DNA of 64,000 bases from Pseudomonas azerbaijanoccidentalis (GTDB taxonomy: Bacteria > Pseudomonadota > Gammaproteobacteria > Pseudomonadales > Pseudomonadaceae). The notes under the pieces are model-generated. The model did no database searches. It was not told the DNA's origin and saw only the letters and a program-made list of their open reading frames with translations. The stretch spans positions 1,423,457 through 1,487,456 of the forward strand of contig NZ_JAHSTU010000001.1 in assembly GCF_019145495.1 (NCBI RefSeq). Reading direction: 5' to 3'. The translations under genes were made by a program, and so were the position numbers. Each line of letters begins with the position of its first letter. The stretch's first letter is position 1. Positions 7,542 through 16,832 of the stretch are shown here, piece by piece.

Positions 7542-8447
7542 TCACGCTGCACTCTTGATCTTGTGCAACGATCCGGCAACCAGTTTGCCAAAGGCATCGA
7601 CCGGTCCTTGCAGGTTGCCAAGGAAGTGCGGATAGATCAGCCACAGGTCCATCACCGGTTTGAAATCCTTGAGCGGCATCACCGCCAACTGATCGAAATG
7701 CGCGCTGCGCTCCAGCAACGGCCGTGGCACCAGCCCCAGACCCAGGCCATCGGCGACCAGCCCCAGTTGCAGTTCGGTGCCGAAGGTTTCCAGATTAACC
7801 CTCAAGGCCAGGCCCTGGTCCGACAAGGTTCGTTGCAGCCCGGCGCGGAAGCCGCAGCCGTCGGGGTTGAGAATCCAGCCATGCTGATAAATGTCGGCGA
7901 GCTTGCACGGTCGCTTGGGCAGTTGCGCCTTGGCGCACACCACCACCAGCTCCATCTTGCCGATCGACTCACCGACAATGTTGTCCGGGAAAATCTTCCC
8001 GGCCGGGAACAATGCCGCCGTCGCGTCCAGCTCTCCGCGCTCGATCTTGCTCACCAGTTGGCTGCCCCACCCCGTGGCTACTTGTGCCCGCAGCTCGGGG
8101 TATTCGACGCGCAGGTGCTTGAGCGCATCGAGCAGCACCACATCGCCAATGGTTTGCGGAACACCCAGGCGTAAAAGCCCGGTGGGCGGCGCATCAGTGG
8201 CCACCAGTTCGCGCAGTGCATCCATTTCCCGCAGGATCACCCGGCACTGCTCATACACCCGCGTACCGATCAGCGTGGGCTTGAGCGGTTTGGTGTTGCG
8301 ATCGAACAATTCCACACCCAACGCCTGCTCAAAGTTCTGCACGCGCCGCGTGATGGCCGGCTGAGTCAATTGCAGCGACTCGGCGGCATGGCTGATGGAC
8401 TGGCAACGAATCACTTCGACGAAGGCGTCGATATCATCAATTTTCAT
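7542..8447 (-). CDS. LysR-family transcriptional regulator
   Basis: 301 residues from the ATG at 8447, where the LysR N-terminus normally begins (MKIDDIDAFVEV). It has a helix-turn-helix (about 18-37, HAAESLQLTQPAITRRVQNFE) and a C-terminal effector-binding domain. It is divergent from the thiol dioxygenase gene, the usual LysR geometry, with 230 nt between. A sulfur-compound sensor controlling this cluster, working with or instead of CysB, is a fair inference. The ribosome site is weak, and an in-frame start at 8507 would add 20 residues. Confidence 0.88.
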   Translation of the reverse strand: MKIDDIDAFVEVIRCQSISHAAESLQLTQPAITRRVQNFEQALGVELFDRNTKPLKPTLIGTRVYEQCRVILREMDALRELVATDAPPTGLLRLGVPQTIGDVVLLDALKHLRVEYPELRAQVATGWGSQLVSKIERGELDATAALFPAGKIFPDNIVGESIGKMELVVVCAKAQLPKRPCKLADIYQHGWILNPDGCGFRAGLQRTLSDQGLALRVNLETFGTELQLGLVADGLGLGLVPRPLLERSAHFDQLAVMPLKDFKPVMDLWLIYPHFLGNLQGPVDAFGKLVAGSLHKIKSAA

Positions 8448-8588
8448 TTGGCCCGCACATAGAGAACAGTCAATAAGATGTCTGAAAAGCATAGTTCTAT
8501 TGCCCAAAGAAGGATAGCCCGGCCCACGCCGGCCCTTCGATCAATAGCGTCTGGCGCTATGCGATAGGGTTATAAATTCCTTTCAGCT

Positions 8589-8598
8589 ATAACCTAAT
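8589..8598 (+). promoter_or_regulatory. candidate LysR-type box between the regulator and dioxygenase genes
   Basis: ATAACCTAAT in the 230-nt AT-rich divergent region, followed by ATTAAAC; the same ATAACCTAAT with a nearby ATTAAA lies at 5125-5134 upstream of the ssuC-like gene. Shared by two promoters of the cluster. This is inference from repetition only. Confidence 0.35.
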
Positions 8599-8677
8599 CA
8601 TTAAACAATCGCATATTGATATAAAACATTATGCTTAAATCAAAGGGTCAACATTCACAACGAACGATGGAATCGCC

Positions 8678-9286
8678 ATGACCCAGGCCCGACACCCGGA
8701 GAGACTCAGAGCATTCATAGGCGCCTTGGCGGAACTGATCGACAGCCACCCTCGCGAGGGTGACCTGTTGCATCGTGGCGGCAAGCTACTCGGTCAACTG
8801 GTCAGCCATGACGACTGGCTGCCCGAAGACTTTGCCCGCCCCGACCCGGAGCGCTATCAGCAATACCTGCTGCATGCCGATTCACGGCAGCGGTTCAGCA
8901 TCGTCAGTTTTGTCTGGGGGCCGGGGCAAAGCACACCGATCCATGACCATCGGGTATGGGGGTTGATCGGCATGTTGCGCGGCGCGGAGTACTCGCAAGG
9001 GTTCCAGCGCAACCGCGACGGCGCCTTGATCGCCGACGGTGGCCGGGTACAACTGCGGCCGGGTCAGGTCGAAGCGGTGTCACCGAAAATCGGTGACATC
9101 CACCAGGTCAGCAACGCTTTCGATGATCAGGTCTCGATCAGCATTCATGTCTACGGCGCCAACATCGGGGCTGTGCGCCGCGCGGTGTATCAGCCCGACG
9201 GCAGCGAAAAGCTGTTCATCTCCGGTTACTCCAACGCCCTTCTCCCCAACATTTGGGATCTGTCCAAAGAGAGCCAAGCCCTATGA
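8678..9286 (+). CDS. 3-mercaptopropionate-type thiol dioxygenase
   Basis: 202-residue cupin of the cysteine dioxygenase superfamily. It uses non-haem iron and O2 to turn a thiol into a sulfinic acid. The iron ligands are visible as His89 and His91 (PIHDHRVWG) and His142 (GDIHQVSNAF); His157 (SIHVYGAN) fits the outer-sphere catalytic His. The sequence resembles the Pseudomonas enzymes characterised as 3-mercaptopropionate dioxygenases more than mammalian cysteine dioxygenase. Its stop overlaps the next start (ATGA), so it is translationally coupled to the rhodanese gene. Confidence 0.88.
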   Translation: MTQARHPERLRAFIGALAELIDSHPREGDLLHRGGKLLGQLVSHDDWLPEDFARPDPERYQQYLLHADSRQRFSIVSFVWGPGQSTPIHDHRVWGLIGMLRGAEYSQGFQRNRDGALIADGGRVQLRPGQVEAVSPKIGDIHQVSNAFDDQVSISIHVYGANIGAVRRAVYQPDGSEKLFISGYSNALLPNIWDLSKESQAL

Positions 9287-10866
9287 GCACTGCACTCACC
9301 CGCTCCTACGCCGACATTCGTCAGGCCCTGCTGAACCGTGAAGAACTGGCGCTGGTGGATGTGCGCGAGGAAGCGCCCTTCGCTGAATCGCACCCGCTGT
9401 TCGCCGCCAACATTCCCTTGTCGAAACTTGAGCTTGAGGTGTACTCGCGGATTCCAAGGCCCGATACCCAAGTGACCGTCTACGACAATGGCGAAGGTCT
9501 GGCGAGCATCGCCGTGCAACGTCTGCAAGATTTGGGCTACACCCATGTCAGCCTGCTCGAAGGCGGACTGGACGGTTGGCGCCGCGCCGGTGGCGAACTG
9601 TTCATTGACGTCAACGTGCCGAGCAAAGCTTTTGGTGAACTGGTGGAAAGCCAGCGCCACACACCGTCGCTTGCGGCGGAGGAAGTCCAGGCATTGCTCG
9701 ACAGCGAAGCCGACGTGGTGGTGCTCGATGCCCGGCGTTTCGATGAGTACCAGACCATGAGCATTCCCACCGGCATCAGCGTACCGGGGGCCGAACTGGT
9801 GTTGCGCGCCCGCGAGCTGGCACCGGACCCGGCCACGCGCATCATCGTCAATTGCGCGGGCCGCACGCGCAGCATTATCGGCACGCAATCGTTGATCAAC
9901 TCCGGCATCGCCAACCCGGTTTCGGCTTTGCGCAACGGCACCATCGGCTGGACTCTCGCCGGTCAAAAACTGCAGCACGGCCAGTCGCGCCGCTTCGCGC
10001 CAACCAGCGAAGAGCATCGGCAAATTGCCGCACGCGATGCCCGTCGCGTCGCCGACAAAGCGCTGGTGGGTCGCGCCACACTGGCGGATTTGCAGCGCTG
10101 GCAACAGGAACCGACCCGCAGCACTTACCTGTTCGACGTACGTACCCCGGAAGAATTTGAAGCCGGCCACCTGCCCCACGCCCGCTCGACACCCGGCGGC
10201 CAATTGGTCCAGGAAACCGATCACTTCGCCAGTGTGCGCGGCGCCCGTCTGGTGTTGGTCGATGACGACGGTGTGCGGGCCAACATGTCGGCGTCCTGGC
10301 TCGCACAACTGGGGTGGGAGGTGCACGTGCTCGATGACGTGCAACCTGCGCACTTCCGCGAAATAGGTGCATGGCAGGCGCCCGTTCCCGCGCCACGCCA
10401 GGCCGAAGAAATCAGCCCCGAGACACTGTCGCAATGGTTGAGCCATGACGACATCGCCGTGCTGGATTTCACCAGCAGCGCCAACTACGTCAAGCGCCAC
10501 ATCCCCGGTGCATGGTGGGCCTTGCGCGGGCAACTGCGTGAAGCGTTGGCCAAGGTGCCGCCAGCGGAGCGCTATGTGCTGACCTGCGGCAGCAGTCAAC
10601 TGGCTCGACTGGCAGTCGCCGAGGTCGAGGCGTTGACCGGTAAAGCGGTGTTCCTGCTCAAGGGCGGCACGGCCAGCTGGATCGCCGCGCAACAGCCTCT
10701 TGAGGAAGGCGAAACCCGCCTCGCTTCGCCACGCATCGATCGCTATCGCCGTCCTTATGAAGGCACCGACAACCCGCGCGAAGCGATGCAGGCCTACCTC
10801 GATTGGGAGTTCGGACTGGTCGACCAGTTGGCCCGCGACGGCACCCACGGCTTCTTCGTGATCTAA
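9283..10866 (+). CDS. multi-domain rhodanese-family sulfurtransferase
   Basis: 527 residues containing four rhodanese modules: about 10-105, 125-225, 265-355 and 380-465. Only modules 2 and 4 have a Cys in the active-site loop (Cys191 in NCAGRTRS, Cys435 in LTCGSSQL). Modules 1 and 3 have Asp-rich loops (YDNGEG, VDDDGV) and are probably structural. The coupling to a thiol dioxygenase suggests it handles a sulfinate- or persulfide-level intermediate. The start is the ATG inside the 4-nt overlap with the dioxygenase stop. Confidence 0.85.
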   Translation: MSTALTRSYADIRQALLNREELALVDVREEAPFAESHPLFAANIPLSKLELEVYSRIPRPDTQVTVYDNGEGLASIAVQRLQDLGYTHVSLLEGGLDGWRRAGGELFIDVNVPSKAFGELVESQRHTPSLAAEEVQALLDSEADVVVLDARRFDEYQTMSIPTGISVPGAELVLRARELAPDPATRIIVNCAGRTRSIIGTQSLINSGIANPVSALRNGTIGWTLAGQKLQHGQSRRFAPTSEEHRQIAARDARRVADKALVGRATLADLQRWQQEPTRSTYLFDVRTPEEFEAGHLPHARSTPGGQLVQETDHFASVRGARLVLVDDDGVRANMSASWLAQLGWEVHVLDDVQPAHFREIGAWQAPVPAPRQAEEISPETLSQWLSHDDIAVLDFTSSANYVKRHIPGAWWALRGQLREALAKVPPAERYVLTCGSSQLARLAVAEVEALTGKAVFLLKGGTASWIAAQQPLEEGETRLASPRIDRYRRPYEGTDNPREAMQAYLDWEFGLVDQLARDGTHGFFVI

Positions 10867-10872
10867 CCCCCA

Positions 10873-11022
10873 CCCGTAGCAGCTGCCGAGCCTGCGAGGC
10901 TGCGTCCGGCTGCGAAGCAGTCGTCGATCCCGGAACGTTGTGTTTCTGACACACCGCGTCGCCTGAATTTACGACTGCTGCGTAGCCGGACGCAGCCTCG
11001 CACGCTCGGCAGTTGCTACGGG
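10873..11022. repeat. long imperfect inverted repeat, copy 2
   Basis: Arms of about 51 nt (10873-10923 and 10972-11022) match with a few mismatches; the outer part reads CCCGTAGCAGCTGCCGAG. The sequence differs from the copies at 6513, 17861 and 22720, but the CTGCCGA core and intergenic placement are shared. It lies between the rhodanese gene and the leader of the receptor gene, with no AT-rich promoter visible. Confidence 0.8.
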
Positions 11023-11042
11023 GCTGTGTTACCCCCCCACAT

Positions 11043-11065
11043 CCGACCCCTCTCCAGGTGGAGGC
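11043..11065 (+). promoter_or_regulatory. repeated leader motif, copy 2
   Basis: CCGACCCC (11043-11050), 3 nt, CCAGGTGGAGGC (11054-11065), 30 nt before the receptor start. CTCC-AGGT-GGAG can form a small hairpin. Unlike the other copies, no TTATAACC/TTTCACAG promoter element lies upstream, so here the motif probably sits inside a readthrough transcript. Confidence 0.6.
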
Positions 11066-11095
11066 TGAACAGGCAATCTTCCAGGAATTGGTGTC

Positions 11096-13564
11096 ATGCG
11101 TTCATCCAGCCCCCGAGTGAAATACGACTATTACGCCGCTGCTGCCTTGAGTTTGCTGGCAGCGAGCATTCAGGCTCATGCCGAGAGCAGTGAGCCGGAC
11201 AAGACCCTCAACACCGTGGTGGTGACCGGTAACCGCGGCAATCAGCAGCGCACCATCACCGACAGCCCCTCGCCCATCGATGTAATCAGCGCCGAGCAAC
11301 TGCAAGCCAGCGGCAAGGTCGGCCTCAAGGAACTGCTCGCCCGTTTGCTGCCCTCGTTCAACCTGCCGGCGATCAACGGCGGTGGTACGTCGTGGTCGGT
11401 TCGCGGCGTGACCATGCGCGGTCTGTCGGGTGATCAAGTGCTGGTGTTGGTGAACGGCAAGCGCCGGCACAACACGGCGTTGATCAACAACCTCGCGCGC
11501 ATCGGCACCGCCGCCGTGCCGGTCAACCTGGACCTGATTCCGGTCTCGGCAATCGACCATATTGAAGTGCTGCGCGACGGTGCCTCCGCGCAATACGGCT
11601 CGGACGCCATTGCCGGGGTGATCAACATCATCCTCAAGGAAAATGACAGCGGCGGCAGTGCCGAAACGTCGTTCGGGCGCTATGACAGCGGCGACGGCGA
11701 CACGGTGCACCAGACCATCAACTACGGCCTGGCGCTGCCGAACGACGGTTTCGCCAACCTGGCGCTCGACAGCAAGGAGCAAGAGCCGTTCGACCTCAGC
11801 GGCAGTGCCACCGGCAACCTGTATTCATCGCCGGGGTTTCCCGACAGCCGCGACCAGACCGTCAACCGTCACGGCTGGAACCCCAGTTATGGCTTGGGAC
11901 GCGAGCAGGTCACCAACGTCAGCTACAACCTCGAATTGCCCTTGCACGACGATTTGCGCTTCTACTCGTTTTCCACCGCCAGCTACATGGAAACCACCAA
12001 GGTCACCGGCAACTATCGACCCAACGATATCTATTCCCTGGCGGGCGACCCCGATACTCCCTACCCCGACGGCGTCCACGCCCAACGTCGCAATCGCACC
12101 AAAGACTTTCAGATCGCGGGCGGTTTCAAGGGCGAGGTCGGTGGCTGGAGCTATGACGCCAGTTCCACCTGGGGCGAAGACGACTCGACACTCAATGCCA
12201 GCAACACGCTCAACCCGTCCTGGGGGCCGACCAGCCCCACCTCGTTCCATCTGGCCTCGCAGATCTTCGATCAGTGGACCAACAATCTCGACTTCAACCG
12301 CGGCTTCGACATTGGCCTGAAAAATCCGCTGCAAACGGCGTTCGGCTTCGAATACCGCTGGGAGAAATACCAGATCGAACCTGGCGACTATGCCTCCTAT
12401 ACCCCCGGCAACTACGTCATTCCCAGCGGACCGTTTGCCGGCAGAACCCCGTTACCCGGCCTCGCCTCCTACAACGGCACCAGCCCGGCGGACGCCGGCG
12501 AAATCAGTCGCAGCAACGTCGCCAGTTATGTCGACCTGGGCCTGGACGTGACGGACAAATGGTATGTCGGTACGGCGGCGCGCTACGAGCGCTACACCCA
12601 GGACATCGGCAGCACCTGGAGCGGCAAGTTCTCGACGCGCTATGCCTTTACCGACGCCTTTGCCCTGCGCGGCACAATCAATAACGGCTTCCGAGCGCCA
12701 TCGCTGGCTCAAACCATTTATGCCTCGTCGACCTTCACTTCGGGCGGCGTCGTCAATGGTCAGCAGGTTTCGGTGCCGGTCAAGGTGCTGCCGGTCGACA
12801 CGCCCGAGGCCCAGGCTCTGGGCGCGGAAAAACTCAAACCGGAAAAGTCCCTGAACTACAGCGTCGGCTTCACCTACGAGCCCACGCCGAACTATCGGCT
12901 GACCACCGACCTCTATCAGATCGACATCCGCGACCGCATCGTTTCCACCAGTCTGCTGGGCGGCCCGGCGGTGTCGCAGATTCTCGCTGCCAACGGCTTG
13001 TCGCCCGGTCTGTTCGCCCAGTACTACACCAACGCGGTCGACACCCGTACCCGCGGCATCGACATCATCAACGAGTATCGCCAGCAACTGGATGAGTACG
13101 GCCAGGTTCGCTGGAGCGCCGCCTACAACTGGAACCAGACCAAAATCGACAAGCTGCAGGACAGCCCACCGCAACTCAGCGGCTCGAACCTGCAACTGTT
13201 CGACCGACGCCTGCAAAAGGATCTGACCGTCGCCACGCCGCAATCGAAACTGATCCTGGCCGCCAACTGGAAAGTCACCGACTACAACCTCAACCTGGCG
13301 CTCACCCGCTTCGGCAGTTACATCGAGGGCGATAACAATCCGGCGAACGACCGCAAGTTCAGCGCCAAGTGGATCACCGACCTGGATGCCGCCTACGAGC
13401 TGACCAAGCACCTGACCGTGGCATTGGGCGCGAACAACGTGTTCAACGTGTACCCGGACAAAAACGGCATTCAGGACTGGGGCGGCGGCTACAAGTACGG
13501 GCAGTTCTCGCCGTTTGGTTTTGGCGGCGCCTATTACTACACACGGCTGGCTTACAACTTCTGA
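11096..13564 (+). CDS. TonB-dependent outer-membrane receptor 1
   Basis: 822 residues: signal peptide to about residue 29 (ending QAHA), a TonB box (LNTVVVTGNR), a plug domain (about 45-165) and a 22-strand-type barrel ending in an aromatic residue (YYYTRLAYNF). It closely resembles the receptor at 24976, notably at the TonB box, the plug and the C-terminus. In this context it probably imports an organosulfur compound rather than a siderophore (inference). Its start is preceded by AGGA. Confidence 0.9.
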   Translation: MRSSSPRVKYDYYAAAALSLLAASIQAHAESSEPDKTLNTVVVTGNRGNQQRTITDSPSPIDVISAEQLQASGKVGLKELLARLLPSFNLPAINGGGTSWSVRGVTMRGLSGDQVLVLVNGKRRHNTALINNLARIGTAAVPVNLDLIPVSAIDHIEVLRDGASAQYGSDAIAGVINIILKENDSGGSAETSFGRYDSGDGDTVHQTINYGLALPNDGFANLALDSKEQEPFDLSGSATGNLYSSPGFPDSRDQTVNRHGWNPSYGLGREQVTNVSYNLELPLHDDLRFYSFSTASYMETTKVTGNYRPNDIYSLAGDPDTPYPDGVHAQRRNRTKDFQIAGGFKGEVGGWSYDASSTWGEDDSTLNASNTLNPSWGPTSPTSFHLASQIFDQWTNNLDFNRGFDIGLKNPLQTAFGFEYRWEKYQIEPGDYASYTPGNYVIPSGPFAGRTPLPGLASYNGTSPADAGEISRSNVASYVDLGLDVTDKWYVGTAARYERYTQDIGSTWSGKFSTRYAFTDAFALRGTINNGFRAPSLAQTIYASSTFTSGGVVNGQQVSVPVKVLPVDTPEAQALGAEKLKPEKSLNYSVGFTYEPTPNYRLTTDLYQIDIRDRIVSTSLLGGPAVSQILAANGLSPGLFAQYYTNAVDTRTRGIDIINEYRQQLDEYGQVRWSAAYNWNQTKIDKLQDSPPQLSGSNLQLFDRRLQKDLTVATPQSKLILAANWKVTDYNLNLALTRFGSYIEGDNNPANDRKFSAKWITDLDAAYELTKHLTVALGANNVFNVYPDKNGIQDWGGGYKYGQFSPFGFGGAYYYTRLAYNF

Positions 13565-13682
13565 CAACCAATCAGGCGTGCAGACCGTAACAGCTGCCAA
13601 AGGGTGTTACGGTAGCGAAGTGACATTAAATGCATTTATTTAATAATCATCACCATGATAATCAGCTAACTTCATAATTAGC

Positions 13683-13720
13683 ATATAACCATAAAGAATT
13701 TCACAGACGATTCTTATAGA
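13683..13720 (+). promoter_or_regulatory. sulfur-cluster promoter element before the 13.8-kb operon
   Basis: ATATAACC, 7 nt, then AATTTCACAG (to 13706), 7 nt, TTATAGA (13714-13720) as a likely -10. This is the cleanest copy of the shared architecture. The intergenic stretch 13565-13799 holds only this element and the leader motif. Confidence 0.6.
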
Positions 13721-13738
13721 GATAACTTCAAACCTAGA

Positions 13739-13762
13739 CCGACCCCTTCTCCAGGCGGAGGC
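13739..13762 (+). promoter_or_regulatory. repeated leader motif, copy 3
   Basis: CCGACCCC (13739-13746), 4 nt, CCAGGCGGAGGC (13751-13762), starting about 18 nt after the -10. CTCCAGGCG (13749-13757) is perfectly complementary to CGCCTGGAG (13784-13792), which contains the GGAG ribosome site of the gene at 13800. Folding could hide that site. Confidence 0.6.
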
Positions 13763-13799
13763 CACACGAAGCGCAACAACTTTCGCCTGGAGTTACCCC

Positions 13800-14762
13800 A
13801 TGTCAGCAAAATCCCTGTTGTTGAGCCTCTTTTGCACCCTCGGCTTCGCCGCATCCAGCCACGCCGCCGACCTGCAACCGCTGCTGGTTGCCAATCAGAA
13901 ATCCACGATCAAAGTACTGTTGGAGGTGTCCGGCGAACTGAAGAACGTGCCTTACGACATCCAGTTTTCCGAGTTCCCCGCCGCCGCCCCTCTCGGTGAA
14001 GCGCTGAATGCCGGCGCCGTGGACATCGGTGCGCTGGGCGATGCGCCTTACGTGTTCGCCCTCGGCGCCGGTGCGCCGATCAAGGTCGTCAGCATTGTGC
14101 ATGCCGAGGGTCGCTACACCACCGCCATCCTCGCGCCCAAGGATTCACCGCTGAACAACGCCAGCGACCTGAAGGGCAAACGCATCGTCACCACCCGCGG
14201 TTCCATCGGCCATTTCCTGGCGATCAAAGCCCTGCGCAGTGCCGGTCTGAGCACCCAGGACGTGCAGTTCATCTACCTGCTGCCGAGCGAATCGCGAATC
14301 CTGCTGGACAACGGCAGCGCGGACGCCTGGTCGACCTGGGACCCCTACACCACCATTTCCACCACCCAGAACCAGGCCAAGGTGCTGGTCAGCGGCGAAA
14401 AACTGCTGACCAATCATCTGTACTTCGCCGCCACCAGCCAGGCCATCGCCAACAAGCGCCAGCAACTCGACGACTTCATCGCCCGGGTCGATCGCGCCTA
14501 TCGCTGGACCAACGCCCATCCCGAGGAATATGCCGCCGCCCAGGCGCGCGTCACCGGCCTGCCGCTGGACGTGCACATCGCCGTGGCCAAGGGCACGCAC
14601 ATGCAACCGGTGCAGATTGACGACCAGGTCATCGGCGGCCTGCAAACCACCGCCGACATCTACCAGCAAGAAGGCATTCTCAACAAACACATCGACGTCT
14701 CCCAAGGCTTCGACAAGAGCTTCAACGCCAAGCGTGCCCCACTCAATCAGGCATCCCGCTAA
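13800..14762 (+). CDS. sulfonate-type ABC substrate-binding protein (SsuA-like)
   Basis: 320 residues with a Sec signal cleaved after about residue 22 (SSHAAD) and an SsuA-like fold (AGAVDIGALGDAPYVFALG, KGKRIVTTRGSIGHFLAIKAL, WSTWDPYTTI). The mature protein is soluble and periplasmic, unlike the lipoprotein at 2283. No permease or ATPase gene follows, so it may share the transporter encoded at 3337-5023. GGAG 7 nt upstream sets the start. It is first of an operon running to at least 17843. Confidence 0.88.
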   Translation: MSAKSLLLSLFCTLGFAASSHAADLQPLLVANQKSTIKVLLEVSGELKNVPYDIQFSEFPAAAPLGEALNAGAVDIGALGDAPYVFALGAGAPIKVVSIVHAEGRYTTAILAPKDSPLNNASDLKGKRIVTTRGSIGHFLAIKALRSAGLSTQDVQFIYLLPSESRILLDNGSADAWSTWDPYTTISTTQNQAKVLVSGEKLLTNHLYFAATSQAIANKRQQLDDFIARVDRAYRWTNAHPEEYAAAQARVTGLPLDVHIAVAKGTHMQPVQIDDQVIGGLQTTADIYQQEGILNKHIDVSQGFDKSFNAKRAPLNQASR

Positions 14763-14789
14763 CGCTGCGACGGATAAAGGAGAAACACC

Positions 14790-16139
14790 ATGAGCAAACA
14801 ACGCCAACTGAAACTCGGTGCAATGGTCCATGGCGTCGGTCACGGATGGGGCGAATGGCGCCACCCGCAGGCTCAGCCTAACGCCAGCGTGAACTTTGGT
14901 TTCTACCAGCAGCAGGCGCATCTGGCCGAGGCCGCCAAGTTCGATTTCGTGTTTATCGCCGACAGCCTGCACATCCACGCGAAGTCCAGCCCGCATTACC
15001 TCAACCGCTTCGAGCCACTGACCATTCTTTCGGCATTGGCCGCCACGACCCACAACATCGGCCTGGTGGCGACCGTCACCGTCAGCTACACCGAACCGTT
15101 CCAGGTCGCCCGCCAGTTCGCTTCGCTGGACCACATCAGCGGCGGGCGCGCCGGCTGGAACGTGGTGACATCGTGGCTGAGCGGCACTGCCGACAACTTC
15201 GGCAAGACCGAACATCCGCCCCACGCCGTGCGCTACCGCATCGCCAAAGAGCACGTGAATGTGGTCAAGGGCCTGTGGGACTCCTGGGAAGACGATGCCT
15301 TCGCCTATGACAAGCAAAGCGGCGAGTTCTTTACCCCTGGCAAACTGCATGCACTGGAGCACAAGGGCGAGTTCTTCTCGGTGAAAGGTCCGCTCAACAT
15401 CTCCCGTTCGCAGCAAGGCCAGCCCGTGATTTTCCAGGCCGGCACCTCTGAGGCCGGGCGCAATTTTGCGTCGGAAAACTCCGATGCGATTTTCGTCAGC
15501 CCCGAAGGTTTCGACGATGCGCGCGCCTACTATCAGGACCTGAAAAAACGCGCTGCCGACTTCGGCCGCGACCCGCTGCAACTGTCGATCCTGCCGGGCA
15601 TCCGTCCGATCGTCGGCCGCGACGAAGCTGAAGTGCAAAGCCGTTACCAGCAAGCCGTGGAGTTGGTGACCATCGAGGACGCCATCGTCGCCCTCGGCCG
15701 TCCATTCAACGACCATGACTTCAGCCAATACCCACTGGATGAGCCGTTCCCCGAGTTGGGCGATTTGGGCTCGAACAGCCAGAAAGGCGGATCGGACCGG
15801 ATCAAGCAACTGGCCAAGGACGAAGGCCTGAGCTTGCGTGAAGTGGCGTTGCGTTTCTCAAGGCCGCGCCGCGACTTTGTCGGCACGCCCGAGCAAGTCG
15901 CCGATGCCCTTCAGAAATGGTTCGAGCAAGGTGCGGCAGACGGTTTCATCATCAACTCGCTGCTGCCCGATGGTCTGCAATATTTCACCGAACTGGTGGT
16001 GCCGGTTCTGCAGCAACGCGGCCTGTTCCGCGACGAATACAGCGGCAGCACTTTGCGCGATAACTTCGGCCTGCCAGTGCCTGCCAACCGTCACGCACAA
16101 ACCACCGAAGTCCGGGAAGAAAGCGAGGCACTGGCATGA
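14790..16139 (+). CDS. flavin-dependent monooxygenase of the NtaA/SnaA/DszA family
   Basis: 449 residues, the normal length for this class of luciferase-like two-component monooxygenases that use reduced FMN. Family stretches are clear: [60 protein letters not shown]. Relatives oxidise nitrilotriacetate, dibenzothiophene sulfone or dimethyl sulfide. Here cleavage of a C-S bond is likely, with substrate unknown. It starts 27 nt after the binding-protein gene (AAGGAG upstream), and its stop overlaps the next start. The flavin reductase must be encoded elsewhere. Confidence 0.87.
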   Translation: MSKQRQLKLGAMVHGVGHGWGEWRHPQAQPNASVNFGFYQQQAHLAEAAKFDFVFIADSLHIHAKSSPHYLNRFEPLTILSALAATTHNIGLVATVTVSYTEPFQVARQFASLDHISGGRAGWNVVTSWLSGTADNFGKTEHPPHAVRYRIAKEHVNVVKGLWDSWEDDAFAYDKQSGEFFTPGKLHALEHKGEFFSVKGPLNISRSQQGQPVIFQAGTSEAGRNFASENSDAIFVSPEGFDDARAYYQDLKKRAADFGRDPLQLSILPGIRPIVGRDEAEVQSRYQQAVELVTIEDAIVALGRPFNDHDFSQYPLDEPFPELGDLGSNSQKGGSDRIKQLAKDEGLSLREVALRFSRPRRDFVGTPEQVADALQKWFEQGAADGFIINSLLPDGLQYFTELVVPVLQQRGLFRDEYSGSTLRDNFGLPVPANRHAQTTEVREESEALA

Positions 16140-16819
16140 GCGAATCACTCAATCACCTGCTGGCGGATTTGCACGCTCAACGTGTGGCGACCTGGGAACC
16201 CGCGGCCCTGCAGATCAATATCGACCAGCGCCAACGCCTGGTGAACGAGGCCAGGACCGAAGACTTCGTCAGGGCTGGCGACACACTTGAGCCCTTCACT
16301 TTGTTGAAGGTCGAAGGCGGCAGCCTGAGCCGTGACCAGTTGCTGGCCAAGGGACCGGCGGTGCTGATTTTCTTCCGCTTCGCCGGTTGCCCGGCCTGCA
16401 ACATAGCGCTGCCTTATTACCAGCGTCAGCTCTATGCGCCACTGCGCGCATTGGGTGTGCCGCTGGTGGCGGTCAGCCCGCAAGTGCCGGAGCGCCTGGT
16501 GGAAATAAAGACCCGCCACAACCTTGAGCTGCAAGTGGCCAGCGACCCGGACAATCAACTGGGGCGACGCCTGGGGATTCTCTACAGCTTCGACGAGGCT
16601 TCGCGCAACGCCGCGTTGGCCAAGGGCAACAGCATCGGGGAAACCACCGGCACCGGCACCTGGGAGTTGCCGCAACCGACCGTCGTGGTCATCGCCCGGG
16701 ACGGCAGCGTGGCCTTCGCCGAGGTCAGCCCGGACTGGCTGGTGCGCACCGAAGCCGCGCCGATACTGCGTGCGGTTGAACACTTGCTCGGACAAACACC
16801 CGTGCAAATCGCCATCTGA
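16136..16819 (+). CDS. peroxiredoxin-like (AhpC/TSA-type) protein
   Basis: 227 residues with a thioredoxin fold. The motif [17 protein letters not shown] carries a CPAC pair at the position of the peroxidatic Cys, and [12 protein letters not shown] is the family cis-Pro region. The N-terminal 60 residues are outside the conserved domain. It may detoxify peroxide made by uncoupled flavin monooxygenases or reduce a sulfur intermediate (inference). It is coupled to the monooxygenase by ATGA overlap and followed 13 nt later by a binding-protein gene. Confidence 0.8.
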   Translation: MSESLNHLLADLHAQRVATWEPAALQINIDQRQRLVNEARTEDFVRAGDTLEPFTLLKVEGGSLSRDQLLAKGPAVLIFFRFAGCPACNIALPYYQRQLYAPLRALGVPLVAVSPQVPERLVEIKTRHNLELQVASDPDNQLGRRLGILYSFDEASRNAALAKGNSIGETTGTGTWELPQPTVVVIARDGSVAFAEVSPDWLVRTEAAPILRAVEHLLGQTPVQIAI

Positions 16820-16832
16820 CAAGAGCCTGACC

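Noticed and set aside
9226..10848. A 540-codon minus-strand frame
   Set aside because: It is antisense to the rhodanese gene, which has clear active-site loops and coupling to the dioxygenase.
14145..15809. A 554-codon minus-strand frame
   Set aside because: It is the antisense shadow of the binding-protein and NtaA-type monooxygenase genes, with no ribosome site or recognisable motif.
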